A stretch of DNA of 64,000 nt from Burkholderia lata (lineage in GTDB: Bacteria; Pseudomonadota; Gammaproteobacteria; Burkholderiales; Burkholderiaceae). The stretch spans positions 248,001-312,000 of the forward strand of contig NZ_CABVQK010000005.1 in the NCBI RefSeq assembly GCF_902499335.1, written 5' to 3'. The notes beneath the pieces are model-generated. The model made no database searches. It was not told the DNA's origin and saw nothing but the letters and a program-made list of their open reading frames with translations. This document shows, one piece after another, positions 1 to 24,220 of this stretch. The stretch's first letter is position 1. Each line of letters opens with the position of its first letter. The position numbers and the translations under genes were made by a program.

Positions 1-1971
1 CGCATTTCCTACACGCTCGATTTGCGCGGCCCGAGCTGGGCGGTCGATACCGCGTGTTCGTCGTCGCTCGTCGCGGTGCATCAGGCGTGCCGCGCGCTGC
101 AGCGCGGCGAGTCCGATGCGGCGCTGGCCGGCGGGGTCAACCTGATTCTGGCGCCGCAAGTGAGCGACTCCTTCACGCAAGCGGGCATGCTTTCGCCGGA
201 TGGCCGATGCAAGGCGTTCGATGCGGCAGCAAACGGTTATGTGCGCGGCGAAGGCGTGGGCATGGTGCTGCTCAAGCGGCTCGACGATGCACTCGAGAGC
301 GGCGACACCGTGTTCGCCGTGATTCGCGGCTCGGCGGTGAATCAGGATGGGCGCAGCAATGGCCTGACCGCGCCCAATGGCCCGGCCCAGCAGGCCGTGA
401 TTCACGGTGCGCTGCGCGATGCCGGCGTACGCGCGCAGGACATCGGCTTCGTCGAGGCGCACGGTACGGGGACGCCGCTCGGCGACCCGATCGAGTTGAA
501 CTCGCTGGCGGCCGTCCTGAATGAATCCCGTCGGCCGGACGATCACTGCTGGATTGGTTCGGTCAAGACCAACATCGGCCATCTGGAGTCGGCGGCGGGC
601 ATCGCCAGCCTGATCAAGACCGCCCTTGCGCTACACCATCGCGCCATTCCGCCGAACCTCCATTTCCGGTCGATCAATCCGGAAATCGCGCTCGACGGCA
701 CGCCCTTCCGCATTCCGCAGCAGGCCACGCCCTGGCATTCGGAACACGGGCCGCGCCTGGCCGGCGTGAGTTCGTTCGGCTTCGGCGGCACCAACGCGCA
801 CATGATCCTGTCCGAAGCGCCACGGCCCGCAGAGATCGAAGCCGACCCGGCGGCGCCCGCGGCGCGCGTCGTGACGCTCTCCGCCCGCACGCCCGAAGCG
901 TTGCAGGCGCTGGCTGCTTCCTATGCGGCCTATCTCGACGCGCATCCCGAGGTCCGTGTGCGGGATGTCGCGTTCACGGCAAATACCGGGCGCACCCACT
1001 TCACGCGGCGAGCGGCCATCGTCGCATCGAGTCTCGACTCGTTGCGTTCGCAACTTGATACCGTTTCGTCCGGTGAGCCTGCGGACACTCCACCTGCGGT
1101 GACATTCCACTTTTGCGCCGACGACGGCGGCAGCGCCGACGCGGTTCGGCAATTGCGCTCGGCCTGCCCCGCTTTCGATGCACTGATGCAGCGGCAATCC
1201 GAGGCGCACGAGCTCGTCCCCGCCGACGCCGGGTTCACGTCATTCCAGCGCGCGCTTGCGCAACTGTGGATGTCGTTCGGCATCACGCCGGGTGCCGTCA
1301 GCAGCACCGGCGACGGGCATCGCGCCGCTGCCTCGTGGGCGGACGTGCCGCAGGCGCAGGACGGCGGTGCGGCGGTACACCACGGCATCGTGATCGAAAT
1401 CGGCACACATACGGCCGCGTGGGACACGATCCTGCACACGCTCGCCGCGCTCTACGTACGCGGCGCGTCCGTCAACTGGGATGCCGTGGAGCAGGACGCG
1501 CCGCGCCGCCGGCTCGCCCTGCCGACCTACCCGTTCGAGCGTCGCGGTTTCTGGATCAGTCCGCGTGCGCCTCGGCATCCGTTGCTCGGGCGCCTCATGG
1601 AGCAGCACGCGCATGCGCCGGCCACGTGGATCTGGCAATCGCGTCTCGATGCGCCGGCGACCACCTTTCTCGGCGGTCATCGCGTCAAGGGGTCGCCCGT
1701 CCTGCCCTATTCCGCCTTTGTGGAAATGGCACTGGCGGCAACGACGGAAATCGGCGCCGCCGGCCATACGACGTTGAAGGACCTCGCACTGCATGCGCCG
1801 TTGCCGCTGCATCCGCATGAATCGCGCACCGTGCAGACCGTGCTGAGCCGCCGGTCCTGGGGACCGTTTTCGTTTGCCGTCTATCACCGGATCGAGGACA
1901 CCAGCGCCGCCGCGACATGGCAGATGTGCGCGAGTGCCGAAATTCACGAATCGGATCGGAGCCACGCATGA
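1..1971 (+). CDS. Type I PKS, 3' part: KS - vestigial AT - N-terminal half of DH (OcfJ-like)
   Basis: The reading frame is open from base 1, so the N-terminus lies outside the window. The visible part is a ketosynthase with the active-site DTACSSS (about 48-68), HGTGT (about 460-475) and KTNIGH (about 565-582). A degenerate acyltransferase region follows (about 870-1550) with no GHSxGE nucleophile motif; the post-AT linker YPFERRGFW is intact. From about 1575 to 1960 it carries the first hot-dog half of a dehydratase, with HPLLG and the catalytic-His motif [12 protein letters not shown]. It stops there: the second DH half is on the next protein, after a monooxygenase domain. The stop overlaps the next start (ATGA, 1968-1971), so the two proteins are coupled and probably form one module. 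The role inferred is an early elongation of the lipopeptide fatty chain. By order this is ocfJ of the occidiofungin cluster. Domain calls are firm; the name is by synteny. Confidence 0.88.
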   Translation, partial: RISYTLDLRGPSWAVDTACSSSLVAVHQACRALQRGESDAALAGGVNLILAPQVSDSFTQAGMLSPDGRCKAFDAAANGYVRGEGVGMVLLKRLDDALESGDTVFAVIRGSAVNQDGRSNGLTAPNGPAQQAVIHGALRDAGVRAQDIGFVEAHGTGTPLGDPIELNSLAAVLNESRRPDDHCWIGSVKTNIGHLESAAGIASLIKTALALHHRAIPPNLHFRSINPEIALDGTPFRIPQQATPWHSEHGPRLAGVSSFGFGGTNAHMILSEAPRPAEIEADPAAPAARVVTLSARTPEALQALAASYAAYLDAHPEVRVRDVAFTANTGRTHFTRRAAIVASSLDSLRSQLDTVSSGEPADTPPAVTFHFCADDGGSADAVRQLRSACPAFDALMQRQSEAHELVPADAGFTSFQRALAQLWMSFGITPGAVSSTGDGHRAAASWADVPQAQDGGAAVHHGIVIEIGTHTAAWDTILHTLAALYVRGASVNWDAVEQDAPRRRLALPTYPFERRGFWISPRAPRHPLLGRLMEQHAHAPATWIWQSRLDAPATTFLGGHRVKGSPVLPYSAFVEMALAATTEIGAAGHTTLKDLALHAPLPLHPHESRTVQTVLSRRSWGPFSFAVYHRIEDTSAAATWQMCASAEIHESDRSHA

Positions 1972-4900
1972 AATTCGGCCTGATGTTCTTCGCCAGCAGT
2001 GAAGAGGCGCTGTCCGGCAACAAGTACCAGCTCGTGATGGAGAGCGCGCGCTTCGCCGATGCGAACGGGTTCTCCAGCGTCTGGGTGCCGGAGCGCCATT
2101 TCACCGAATTCGGCTCGCTGTACCCGAATCCCGCCGTGCTGCACGCCGCGCTCGCCGCTGCCACCCAACGCGTGAAGCTGGTCGCGGGCAGCGTGGTCGC
2201 AGCGCTGCACAACCCGATCCGGATCGCGGAAGAATGGTCCATGGTGGACAACCTGTCGAACGGCCGCGTGGGCGTGTCGTTCGCCTCCGGATGGAATCCG
2301 GACGACTTCGTGTTCGCCCCGGACAAATATGCGAGCCGCCAGGATGACATGCTGACCACGATGCGCGCCGTCCAGCATCTGTGGCGCGGCGGCACGCTGG
2401 ATGCGACGAACGGCGTCGGCAAGCCGGTGCGGTTGCGCGTCTATCCGACGCCGGTGCAGCCGGAACTGCCCGTCTGGGTGACCGCCGCGAGCAATCCGCA
2501 GACGTTCGTGCGCGCCGGCGAAGTCGGCGCCAACCTGCTGACCCACGTGCTCGACCAGGATCGGGACCAGCTCGCGCACAAGATCGCCCTCTACCGCGAG
2601 GCGCGCGCGAAGCATGGCTTCGATCCGGCGGCCGGCACCGTGTCCGTGATGCTGCACACGTTCGTCGGCGCCGATGCGGCGCAGGCGCGCGAACAGGCGC
2701 GTGTGCCGTTCTGCAACTACATCCGCAGCAATATCGGGCTGTTGAACGGGCTGGCGCAGAGTCGCGGCCAGTCGGTCGACGTGCGCGCGATGGGCGCACG
2801 CGAACTGGACGAGTTCGTCGAGTTTCTCTATGAACGCTTCGCGCAATCGCGCGGCCTCATCGGCACGCCGGAAACCTGCGTCGAACTGGTGCGGGATCTC
2901 GAGTCGATCGGCGTGGATGAAGTGGCCTGCCTGCTCGATTTCGGGCCGCCAGTCGAGTTGATCCTCGGCAATCTTCCGCAGTTGCGTCGACTACGCGAGA
3001 TGTGCGCCCCCAGGCGAACCGCCGCGCCGACGCGATTCGATGCCGCCGAGGTACAGGCCCGCTGCACCGGAACGACGTCGGGCGCGGACTTCAACGGCGA
3101 AATCCGGCAGCACGGCGTGCAGATCGACGGCGTGTTCGACGCGATCCAGCAGATCTGGCGCACGACCGGCGAGGCGCTGGGGAAGATCAGCCTGCCGGCC
3201 GACGCGCTGGCGTCGTCGCAATACCAGGTACACCCCGCCTTTCTCGACGCGTGCAGCCGCGTGCTCGCCGCCGCCATCGATCCGGACGCGCTGGAGTCGG
3301 GCGACCTGTACCTGCCCAGCTCGATCGGCGCGGTACGGGTCCATCAGCCGCCGTCGTCGACCGATGCATGGAGTCACGCCACGCTGCGCAAGCCGATCGG
3401 ACACGGCGCGCTGGAGGGCGACATCCGCGTCCACGACCTTGCGGGGCGACTGCTGATCGAGATCGATGCGCTGCGGTTGCAACATGTGCGCGCGGGGCGC
3501 GCCGTCGAGCGGCACGACTTCGCCGCGCTGCTCTATCAACGCGTCTGGAGACCGTCGAACATCGACACGGCAACCGCCGGTTCGGCGCATGGCGAGTGGC
3601 TGATTCTCGCGGACCGTGGCGGCGTGGGCGCACAGCTGTCGGCCCTGCTGGAAAGCGCGGGCGATAAATGCACGCTGCGCTTCGCCGACGCGACGCCGGA
3701 ACTGCCCGCGCCCGACCGCCCGCTGAAGGGCGTCATCCACCTGTGGAGTCTCGATCTCGCGCCCGCCGACATCGCGGCGAGACGGCGTGCCAGCGCGAGC
3801 GTGCTGCACCTGGTCAGGGCGCTTGCGTCACGCGCGCCGTCGGCCCGGCAAGCGCGTCTGTGGCTGGTGACGTCAGGCGCGATGAATGTTCTGGATGGCG
3901 AATCGATCGCGGTGGCGCAGGCCCCGCTGTGGGGATTGGGCCGGGCGATCGCGGTGGAGCATGCGGCGCTGTGGGGCGGGCTCGTCGATCTCGATCCCGC
4001 ACAGCCGTCGGCGGCGGACATCGCGCAAGCGGTACAGGCTGGCGGCCGTGAAGACATGATCGCGTTTCGCCGCGAACAGCGCTACGTCGCGCGCATCGCC
4101 CGCGACAATCGCGAACTCGTCAGCCACCGGCCGATCCGGTTCCACGATGACGCGACCTATCTGGTGACCGGCGGGCTCGGCGGGCTCGGCCTGCGGCTCG
4201 CGTCCTGGCTCGCCGACAACGGCGCCGGGAAAATCGTGCTGCTAGGGCGTGGCGAGCCTTCCGCCGCGGCCGGGAAAATCCTGCGCACGCTCGACGCGCG
4301 GTTCATTCGCGTCGATCTGTCGCGTCGCGAGGACGTCGAGCAGGCGCTCGGCGAAATCGCGCATTCGATGCCGCCGCTCAAAGGGATCTTTCACCTCGCC
4401 GGCGCGCTCGACGATGCGTTGCTGACGCGCCAGGACGACGACTTCTTCCATCGCGCCGGCAGCGGCAAGGCCGACGGCGCCTGGTATCTGCACGAGCTGA
4501 CGGCCGACTTGCCGCTCGACCATTTCGTGCTGTTCTCGTCGATGGCCGCGCTGATCACGATGCCGGGCCAGGGCAACTACGCGGCGGCGAACAGCTTCCT
4601 CGACGCCCTCGCACAGCATCGGCGCGCGCAGGGGAAACCGGGGCTCAGCGTCAATTGGGGGCCGTGGGCGGAGATCGGCCACGCCGCCACCGACTACGGA
4701 CGGCGCGCGCACGAGCAGCTGGGCGCGCTCGGCGTCGGCACGCTGCCGCCCGAACTGGCCATCGCGACGCTGGAACGGCTGATGGCGTCCGGCGTCGCCC
4801 AGTCCGGGGTCGCGCAAATCGACTGGCCGACCCTGTTCCGGGTCGATGCGCCGGCCGCCGGGTCCGCGCTGTTTTCCGAGCTGGCGCAACCGGCCGCGCA

Positions 4901-5287
4901 GCCTGCGCAGCAGGAGACCGCATTGCTGCGACAGCTGCACGCGTGCGCACCGCGCGAGCGGATCGCGCTGATCACCGACACGCTCGCGACGATGCTGGCC
5001 GAGACCTTGCGTCTTTCCGGCCCCGACGCCATCGCGCCCGAGCAATCGCTGCTCGATCTCGGTCTGGATTCGCTGATCGCGCTCGAACTGACGGACCGCC
5101 TCACCAAGGTGTTCGGACGACCGTTTCGCGCGACGTTGTTCTTTTCCTATCCGAACCTGCAGACGCTCGCCCAGTACGTGCTCAACGAACTGTCGCCGTC
5201 GCTCCCCGCGCCGGTCGTCGACGAAGCATCCGACGACCTCGACGAGGACGACCTTTCCGAACTGATCGCCCAGGAGATCGGCGCCCA

Positions 5288-5291
<4 letters not shown>
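1968..5291 (+). CDS. Luciferase-like monooxygenase - DH C-half - KR - ACP protein (OcfI-like)
   Basis: The protein is 1107 aa. ATG 1968 is chosen because it overlaps the upstream stop, has CGGAG at 1957-1961, and begins exactly at the luciferase-like fold. Residues 1-345 are a flavin-dependent LLM domain of the PKS/NRPS-embedded type (PERHFTEFG motif near residue 45). Residues about 350-510 are the second hot-dog half of a PKS dehydratase, with the Asp motif HPAFLDAC (nt about 3232-3255). Residues about 520-930 are a ketoreductase: GGLGGLG NADPH loop, LDD of B-type KRs, catalytic Ser and NYAAAN. Residues about 1000-1075 are an ACP with LGLDSL, followed by an acidic tail that may dock to the next protein. 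Inference: KR makes the beta-hydroxyl and LLM the alpha-hydroxyl of the same extension unit, giving the vicinal diol of the fatty amino acid, while the split DH is silent. The ATGA overlap with the next gene argues for coupling. Confidence 0.88.
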
Positions 5292-18691
<13,400 letters not shown>

Positions 18692-18701
18692 GGAGCCTTC
18701 G

Positions 18702-20318
18702 TTGACCATTTCGTCCAGCACGCAGGTCTACCTGCGACAAAACATCCAGTTCGAACCGCTGATCAACAGCTGGTACGCGTGGTATCACACGCTTCCGCCG
18801 TTGACCGCCGCCCTCAACGTGGCGGAGCGGTTCCTGCCGCTGCTGAAGTCCTATGCCGCATCGCCGATGATGCATGCGGCGGCCTGCAAGGATCCCGCGA
18901 TGCGCGGCGGCCCGTTTCTCGACCTGGGCGGCCAGCGCGTCGACGAGATCCGCGCGCTGATCGAGCAGACCACCCGGCGCGCGACCCGGCAACTGGAACT
19001 GGCGAAGGCTTACAAGGCGTTCTCCACGCTGCTGCTGGAACAGGCCAGGGGGATGGCGTCGGACCCGCTCTACCCCGAGATTCCGGAGGTGTTGAAGGGC
19101 TATGTCGAGATCTACTACGACCTGAACCACAACCCGTCCTTCCGGGTGTTCGAAAGCCTGCTGTACGCGAGCCCATTCTATGCACGCGATGCGCAGAGCA
19201 TCGCGCTGTCGGCGATCGAGGAGAACACGCCCCGGCCGTTCATCCTCAGCACGCCCCGGCTCAGCGACGAGCGCACGCTGTTCAGCAACATGGCCTTCGA
19301 CGACCGCGCGCTCGACGCGCTGTTCCGCATGCGCGACACGCCCGGCAGCTACGCGAAAATCGTCGACCTGATGCGCGTGGAGGAGAAAGACGAGCCGCTG
19401 TTCCGCTCGTTCTTCGTCGAGGAGGCGCCGGCGCCGAAACCGGATCGTTCGTTCGACGGCGACGACATCCGCATCCGCTACTACGGCCACGCGTGCGTGC
19501 TGGTCCAGAGCCGGGGCGTGAGCATCCTGATCGATCCGGTGATCAGCTACGGCTACGACACCACGCTGCCGCGCTACACGTTCGCCGACCTGCCTGACCA
19601 GATCGACTACGTGCTGATCACGCACAGCCATCACGATCACATCGTCCTCGAAACGCTGCTGCAGCTTCGCCACAAGGTCAAGACCGTGGTGGTCGGCAGG
19701 AATCTCGACGGCTTTCCGCAAGATCCGTCGATGGAACTGGCGTTGCGCAAGCTCGGCTTCGACGACGTGCTGGAAGTTCGGGATGCCCAGGAAATCAAGG
19801 TGCCCAACGGCGCCATCACCGCCATTCCGTTCCTGGGCGAACACAACGACCTGGCGATCCACAGCAAGCAGAGCTTCATGATCCGCTTCGGCTCGCGCTC
19901 GGTGCTGTGCATCGCCGATTCGTGCAACCTCGACCCGCGCCTCTACGAGCATGTCTTCCGCCTCGCCGGCAAGCCGGACACGCTGTTCGTCGGGATGGAA
20001 ACCGAGGGCGCGCCGCCGTCATGGGTCTACGGCCCGCTGTTTCCCAAGTCGCTGCCGCGCGACATCGATCAGTCGCGCCGGGCGCGGGGCTGCCAGTTCG
20101 GCGAGGCCGCCGCGCTGGTGGACGATTTCCCGTTCAACGCGGCGTATGTCTATGCGATGGGTCAGGAGCCGTGGCTGAACCACCTCCTCGACAACACCTT
20201 CGACGAAAACTCGCCCAGCCATATCCAGTCCACCCAGTTCGTCGCGCACTGCAAGGCCAAGGGCATCGCGTCCGAAATCCTGTACGCGAAGAGGGAGATC
20301 GTGCTTTGTCAGAACTGA
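18702..20318 (+). CDS. ocfG: CmlA-type di-iron beta-hydroxylase (metallo-beta-lactamase fold)
   Basis: The protein is 538 aa. The start is TTG 18702, supported by AGGAG at 18691-18695; the stop of ocfH overlaps this Shine-Dalgarno. The length and layout match CmlA, the chloramphenicol-pathway oxygenase that beta-hydroxylates an amino acid on a carrier protein: an N-terminal alpha/beta domain of about 240 residues, then a metallo-beta-lactamase fold. Metal ligands are visible as HSHHDH at residues 308-313, Glu380 in GEHNDL and Asp406 in IADSCN. Their spacing matches, with an offset of three, the CmlA ligands as I recall them (H305, H307, D309, H310, E377, D403). The Glu is typical of the di-iron oxygenase branch rather than zinc hydrolases. 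The gene overlaps the following NRPS, whose A domain has an aromatic-like code, so the inferred substrate is a PCP-bound tyrosyl residue giving beta-hydroxytyrosine. An automatic 'beta-lactamase' label would be misleading. Confidence 0.85.
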   Translation: MTISSSTQVYLRQNIQFEPLINSWYAWYHTLPPLTAALNVAERFLPLLKSYAASPMMHAAACKDPAMRGGPFLDLGGQRVDEIRALIEQTTRRATRQLELAKAYKAFSTLLLEQARGMASDPLYPEIPEVLKGYVEIYYDLNHNPSFRVFESLLYASPFYARDAQSIALSAIEENTPRPFILSTPRLSDERTLFSNMAFDDRALDALFRMRDTPGSYAKIVDLMRVEEKDEPLFRSFFVEEAPAPKPDRSFDGDDIRIRYYGHACVLVQSRGVSILIDPVISYGYDTTLPRYTFADLPDQIDYVLITHSHHDHIVLETLLQLRHKVKTVVVGRNLDGFPQDPSMELALRKLGFDDVLEVRDAQEIKVPNGAITAIPFLGEHNDLAIHSKQSFMIRFGSRSVLCIADSCNLDPRLYEHVFRLAGKPDTLFVGMETEGAPPSWVYGPLFPKSLPRDIDQSRRARGCQFGEAAALVDDFPFNAAYVYAMGQEPWLNHLLDNTFDENSPSHIQSTQFVAHCKAKGIASEILYAKREIVLCQN

Positions 20319-23300
20319 ATCTCAACGCGCTCTCGACCAGCGGGCAATACCAGGAACACGTGGCGTTCTGGAGCGATGCGCTCGGTCGCATCGACGAAGA
20401 CTTCCGCCTTCAGCAGTCGTGGCAGGCGTACGCGCTGCCGCTCGGCCCCGCGCCGACAATGACGTTCGCGCTCGACGGCGGCGCGGCGCCGGTGCTGGAG
20501 AAGCTCGCCGCCGGCAACGAACTGGGCGCGTTCGTCGTGCTGCTGGCCGCGCTGTTCCGCGTGCTGGCGCGCTACGACGGCGCGGCCGGCCTGTTCGTGG
20601 AATCGCCGCGCCTGAGCGTCGAACCCGCGAGCGGCCCGGCCGATCCCGTCCCGCTGCTCGACGCCGGCGAGCCCGGCCCGACGGTTCGCGCGTACCTGAA
20701 CCAGCTGCGCGACAGAGTGCAGCGCAGCTATTCGTACCAGGATTTTCCGATCGCCGCCCTCGCGCACAAGCTGCATGGCGAACGGCTCGCGACCAACGTC
20801 GGCGTGCGCTTCGACGGCCTTCACGACGCCTGGGCGTCGGACGACTACGACCTGTCGATCGAGATCCGGCATCGCGAGCGCTACGAGATCGTGCTGACGG
20901 GCCGGCCGACGGTGTTCACGCTGCATTATCTCCAGCATGTCGCGCGACACCTGCGCAACGTCGTGGCCGGCTTCGGCGCACTTGACGCGCCGCTCGACAC
21001 CGTCTCGCTGCTCGACGACGAAGAGCGCGCGCGCCTTCGTTCGCATGCGGCGCCCGTCGCGGTACAGGGCACCTTCCTGGAACAGTTCGCGCAACGGGTC
21101 GCGGCCGCACCCGACAGCGTCGCCGTGGTGACCGCCGACGCATCGCTGACCTATGCCGAACTCGACGACCAGGCGTCCCGGCTGGCGAGCTTCCTGCTCG
21201 CGGAATACGCGATCGAACGCGGCGACGTGGTGGGCGTGGTGGCCGACCGTTCCGAGCGCTGGATCGTCGGCATGCTCGGCGCCCTCAAGGCGGGCGCGGT
21301 GTATCTGCCGCTCGACCCGGAGTTTCCGCGGGAGCGGCTGCGCTTCATGATCGAGGATGCGAAGGTCAAGGCGCTGCTGACGCACTCGGAACACCTGCCG
21401 TTGCTCGCCGATTTCTGGGCGATCCCGATGTTCGCCCTCGACTTCCAGCTCGACACGCTGGAGCCCGCGTCGGCGGCGGCGCAGGTCGAGGTCCGGCCGG
21501 ACGATGCGGCGTACATCATCTACACGTCCGGCTCCACCGGCGTGCCCAAGGGCGTCGTGCTCGAACACGCAGGGCTCCTGAACATGGCGCAGTACCATGT
21601 GGACGCATTCGGTTTCGATGCCGCCGACCGGTTCGTCCAGTTCTACTCCCCGGGCTTCGACGGCTCGGTCATGGAGATCTTCGTCACGCTGCTCGCGGGC
21701 GCGCGCCTCGTGCTCGCAAAGACCGCCGTGATCCGGGACGTACCGCGTTTCGTCGACTACATCGCGCAGCAGGGCGTCACCACCCTCAACGCGACGCCGG
21801 CCTATCTCGCCGCGCTCGACTGGCATGCGCTCGGCGCCGTGAAACGGGTCATCAGCGCGGGCGACAACGCCCGCGTGGCGGATCTGCGCGAGCTGGCCCG
21901 GACCCGCACGTGCCACAACTCGTACGGCCCGACCGAGGCAACCGTGTGCATCACGGACTACGTGGTCGACCCGGCAATCACCTACGGGGCCCGTCTGCCG
22001 GTGGGCCGCCCGATCCGCAATACGCACCTGTACCTGCTCGACGAGCACGGGGCGCTGGCCCCCGAGGGCTGCGCGGGCGAGATCTGCGTGTCCGGCATCG
22101 CACTGGCGCGCGGCTATGTCGGCCGGGACGACCTGACGGCCGCCGCGTTCGTCGACCACCCGTTCGAGGCGGGCGAGCGTCTCTATCGCACCGGCGACCT
22201 CGGCGTCTGGCTGCCGGACGGCAACCTGGAAGTCACCGGGCGGCGCGACACGCAGGTGAAGATTCGCGGCTATCGCATCGAAATGGGCGAGATCGAGGCG
22301 GCGCTCAGGCAGCACGCCGACGTCGCCGACGCGATCGTGTTCGTGCGCGAGGACGCGCCGCAGCACAAGCAGCTGGTGGCCTGCGTCGCGACGGCGGCGG
22401 CCAGCGTCGCCAGCCTGCGGGAATACCTGAAGGAACGTCTGCCCGAGTTCATGGTGCCGGCGTCGATCGTGACGCTCGAACGCCTGCCGCTGACGCCGAA
22501 CGGCAAGCCCGACCGCAAGGCGCTCGCCGCGCTGGAACTGGCGCCCGTGCCGAGCGAAACCGCGTACGTCGCACCGGCCAACGACGTCGAGGCGCGCCTG
22601 GGCAAGATCTGGTCCGAGGTGCTGGGCCGCGAGCCGATCGGCGTGCACGACAATTTCTTCGAACTGGGCGGCGACTCGATCCTGATCATCCAGGTGATGT
22701 CGCTGGCCCAGCAAGTCGGGCTCAAGTTCACCGCCGACCAGTTCTTCGCGCATCCGACCATCGCCGAGCTCGCCCAGGTAACAATGGAGGCGCCGTCGCT
22801 CCGGATCGCGCAGGAGCCAGTGGTCGGCCCCGCCCCGCTGACGCCGATCCAGCACTGGTTCTTCGCGCAAGACGTAGCCGATCCGCACCACTACAACCAG
22901 TCGACGATGATCGAGGTGCCCGCGTCGCTGCGGCCGGATACGATCGAGCGCGCACTGGCGGCCGTCGCGACGCATCACGACGCGCTGCGGCTGAGTTTCG
23001 AGTGCGTCGCCGGCGCGTGGCAGCAGTCGCATGCGGCGCCGCCGCTGGCCATTCCGCTCGGCGTCACGTCGCTGGCGGACGCAGCGCCCGCCGCACGGCA
23101 CGCCGCGATGCTCGCGACCGCCACCGGCATGCAGGAGAGCTTCACGCTATCGGCGGCGCCGCTGCTGCGCGCGCACCTGTTCCAGTTCGGTCCCGACGCG
23201 TCGCAGCGCCTGCTCGTGGTCGCGCATCACCTGGTGATCGACGGCGTCTCGTGGCGCATCCTGTTCGAAGACCTGTACACCGCGTGTCGCCAGCTCGACG

Positions 23301-24220
23301 CGGGCGAAACGGTGCAGCTCCCGGCCAGGACGACGGCCTGGCGCGACTGGTCGACGCGTCTGTCCGAACTCGGCGCGACCCGGCTCGACGGGCTGGACTA
23401 CTGGCTGCAGGGGAACGCCGGCGAACCGGCGTGCTTCGACGACATGCCGCTCGGCACCCTTGCCGAAGCCGGCTCGACGGTCGTCGAGTTCGACGCGCAG
23501 CAGACGCTCGCGCTGCTGCAGGACGTGCCGCGCGCGTTCAACACCCAGATCAACGAAGTCCTGCTGACGGCCCTGCTGCTCGCGTTCGGCGACTGGACCG
23601 GCAACGCGTCGCTGGTCGTCGATCTCGAAGGCCACGGCCGCGAGGACCTCTTCGACGGCGTCGATACGTCGCGCACGATCGGCTGGTTCACCGCCCACTA
23701 TCCGGTGTTCCTGGACGCCGGCGACGCCACCATCGCGGTCGACGCGCTGCGCCACGTCAAGGAGCAACTGCGCTCGGTCCCGATGCGCGGTCTCGGCTAC
23801 GGCATCGCCCGCTACCTCGGCCACGACGCCGGCATCGCGGCCGCGCTGGAACGGCAGCCGCCGGCGCCGGTGCGCTTCAACTATCTCGGCCAGGTCGATC
23901 GCGTGCTGGCCGACGACACGGGCTGGAAGCCGGTGCTCGATTTCCAGAGTCCCGAGCACAGCCCGCGCGCGCGTCGCGGCCATCTGTTCGAGATCGACGG
24001 GATGGTGTTCGACGGCCGTCTGCGCCTGACCTGGCACTACAACCGCGCGGCCTGCGCACCCGGCGTCATCGAGCAGCTGACGCAGAGCTACCGCAGCCGT
24101 CTGCTGTCGATCGTCGCGGCCAGCGGCGACGGCCCGCGCGCGCTGAGCCCGTCGGACTTTCCGGCCGCGCGCATCAGCCAGGAAGCGCTGGACGCCCTTG
24201 TTTCAAGGATCAAATCGTGA
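20306..24220 (+). CDS. ocfF: NRPS: half-C - A(aromatic, probably Tyr) - PCP - E
   Basis: The protein is 1304 aa. The proposed start is TTG 20306, preceded by GAGGGAG at 20291-20297 and overlapping the hydroxylase gene by 13 bases. Residues 1-245 look like the C-terminal half of a condensation domain with no HHxxxDG; the real C domain is at the end of OcfH. A domain about 254-740 (YTSGSTG near 406; NGKPDRKAL near 732). By eye the code is about D-G-M-N-I-A-S-V-C-K: non-canonical, but with the -V-C-K ending common for aromatic substrates. PCP Ser is residue 791 (GGDS). Epimerase about 842-1295 has HHLVIDG and an EGHGRE motif. Loading of Tyr is inferred from the adjacent CmlA-type hydroxylase and from colinearity with beta-hydroxytyrosine at position 4 of occidiofungin. 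The following C domain is the D-C-L type that E domains feed. Confidence 0.87.
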   Translation: MSELNLNALSTSGQYQEHVAFWSDALGRIDEDFRLQQSWQAYALPLGPAPTMTFALDGGAAPVLEKLAAGNELGAFVVLLAALFRVLARYDGAAGLFVESPRLSVEPASGPADPVPLLDAGEPGPTVRAYLNQLRDRVQRSYSYQDFPIAALAHKLHGERLATNVGVRFDGLHDAWASDDYDLSIEIRHRERYEIVLTGRPTVFTLHYLQHVARHLRNVVAGFGALDAPLDTVSLLDDEERARLRSHAAPVAVQGTFLEQFAQRVAAAPDSVAVVTADASLTYAELDDQASRLASFLLAEYAIERGDVVGVVADRSERWIVGMLGALKAGAVYLPLDPEFPRERLRFMIEDAKVKALLTHSEHLPLLADFWAIPMFALDFQLDTLEPASAAAQVEVRPDDAAYIIYTSGSTGVPKGVVLEHAGLLNMAQYHVDAFGFDAADRFVQFYSPGFDGSVMEIFVTLLAGARLVLAKTAVIRDVPRFVDYIAQQGVTTLNATPAYLAALDWHALGAVKRVISAGDNARVADLRELARTRTCHNSYGPTEATVCITDYVVDPAITYGARLPVGRPIRNTHLYLLDEHGALAPEGCAGEICVSGIALARGYVGRDDLTAAAFVDHPFEAGERLYRTGDLGVWLPDGNLEVTGRRDTQVKIRGYRIEMGEIEAALRQHADVADAIVFVREDAPQHKQLVACVATAAASVASLREYLKERLPEFMVPASIVTLERLPLTPNGKPDRKALAALELAPVPSETAYVAPANDVEARLGKIWSEVLGREPIGVHDNFFELGGDSILIIQVMSLAQQVGLKFTADQFFAHPTIAELAQVTMEAPSLRIAQEPVVGPAPLTPIQHWFFAQDVADPHHYNQSTMIEVPASLRPDTIERALAAVATHHDALRLSFECVAGAWQQSHAAPPLAIPLGVTSLADAAPAARHAAMLATATGMQESFTLSAAPLLRAHLFQFGPDASQRLLVVAHHLVIDGVSWRILFEDLYTACRQLDAGETVQLPARTTAWRDWSTRLSELGATRLDGLDYWLQGNAGEPACFDDMPLGTLAEAGSTVVEFDAQQTLALLQDVPRAFNTQINEVLLTALLLAFGDWTGNASLVVDLEGHGREDLFDGVDTSRTIGWFTAHYPVFLDAGDATIAVDALRHVKEQLRSVPMRGLGYGIARYLGHDAGIAAALERQPPAPVRFNYLGQVDRVLADDTGWKPVLDFQSPEHSPRARRGHLFEIDGMVFDGRLRLTWHYNRAACAPGVIEQLTQSYRSRLLSIVAASGDGPRALSPSDFPAARISQEALDALVSRIKS

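Noticed and set aside
1917..1971. Possible sequencing frameshift that artificially splits one PKS into two genes
   Set aside because: The second protein starts at an ATGA overlap with a fair ribosome site and begins precisely at a complete LLM domain, as expected for a true start; the split is therefore treated as real.
18702..20318. Metallo-beta-lactamase giving antibiotic resistance
   Set aside because: The Glu ligand and 240-residue N-terminal domain match CmlA-type oxygenases, and the gene is locked inside an NRPS operon. The same reasoning applies to 55543-57138.
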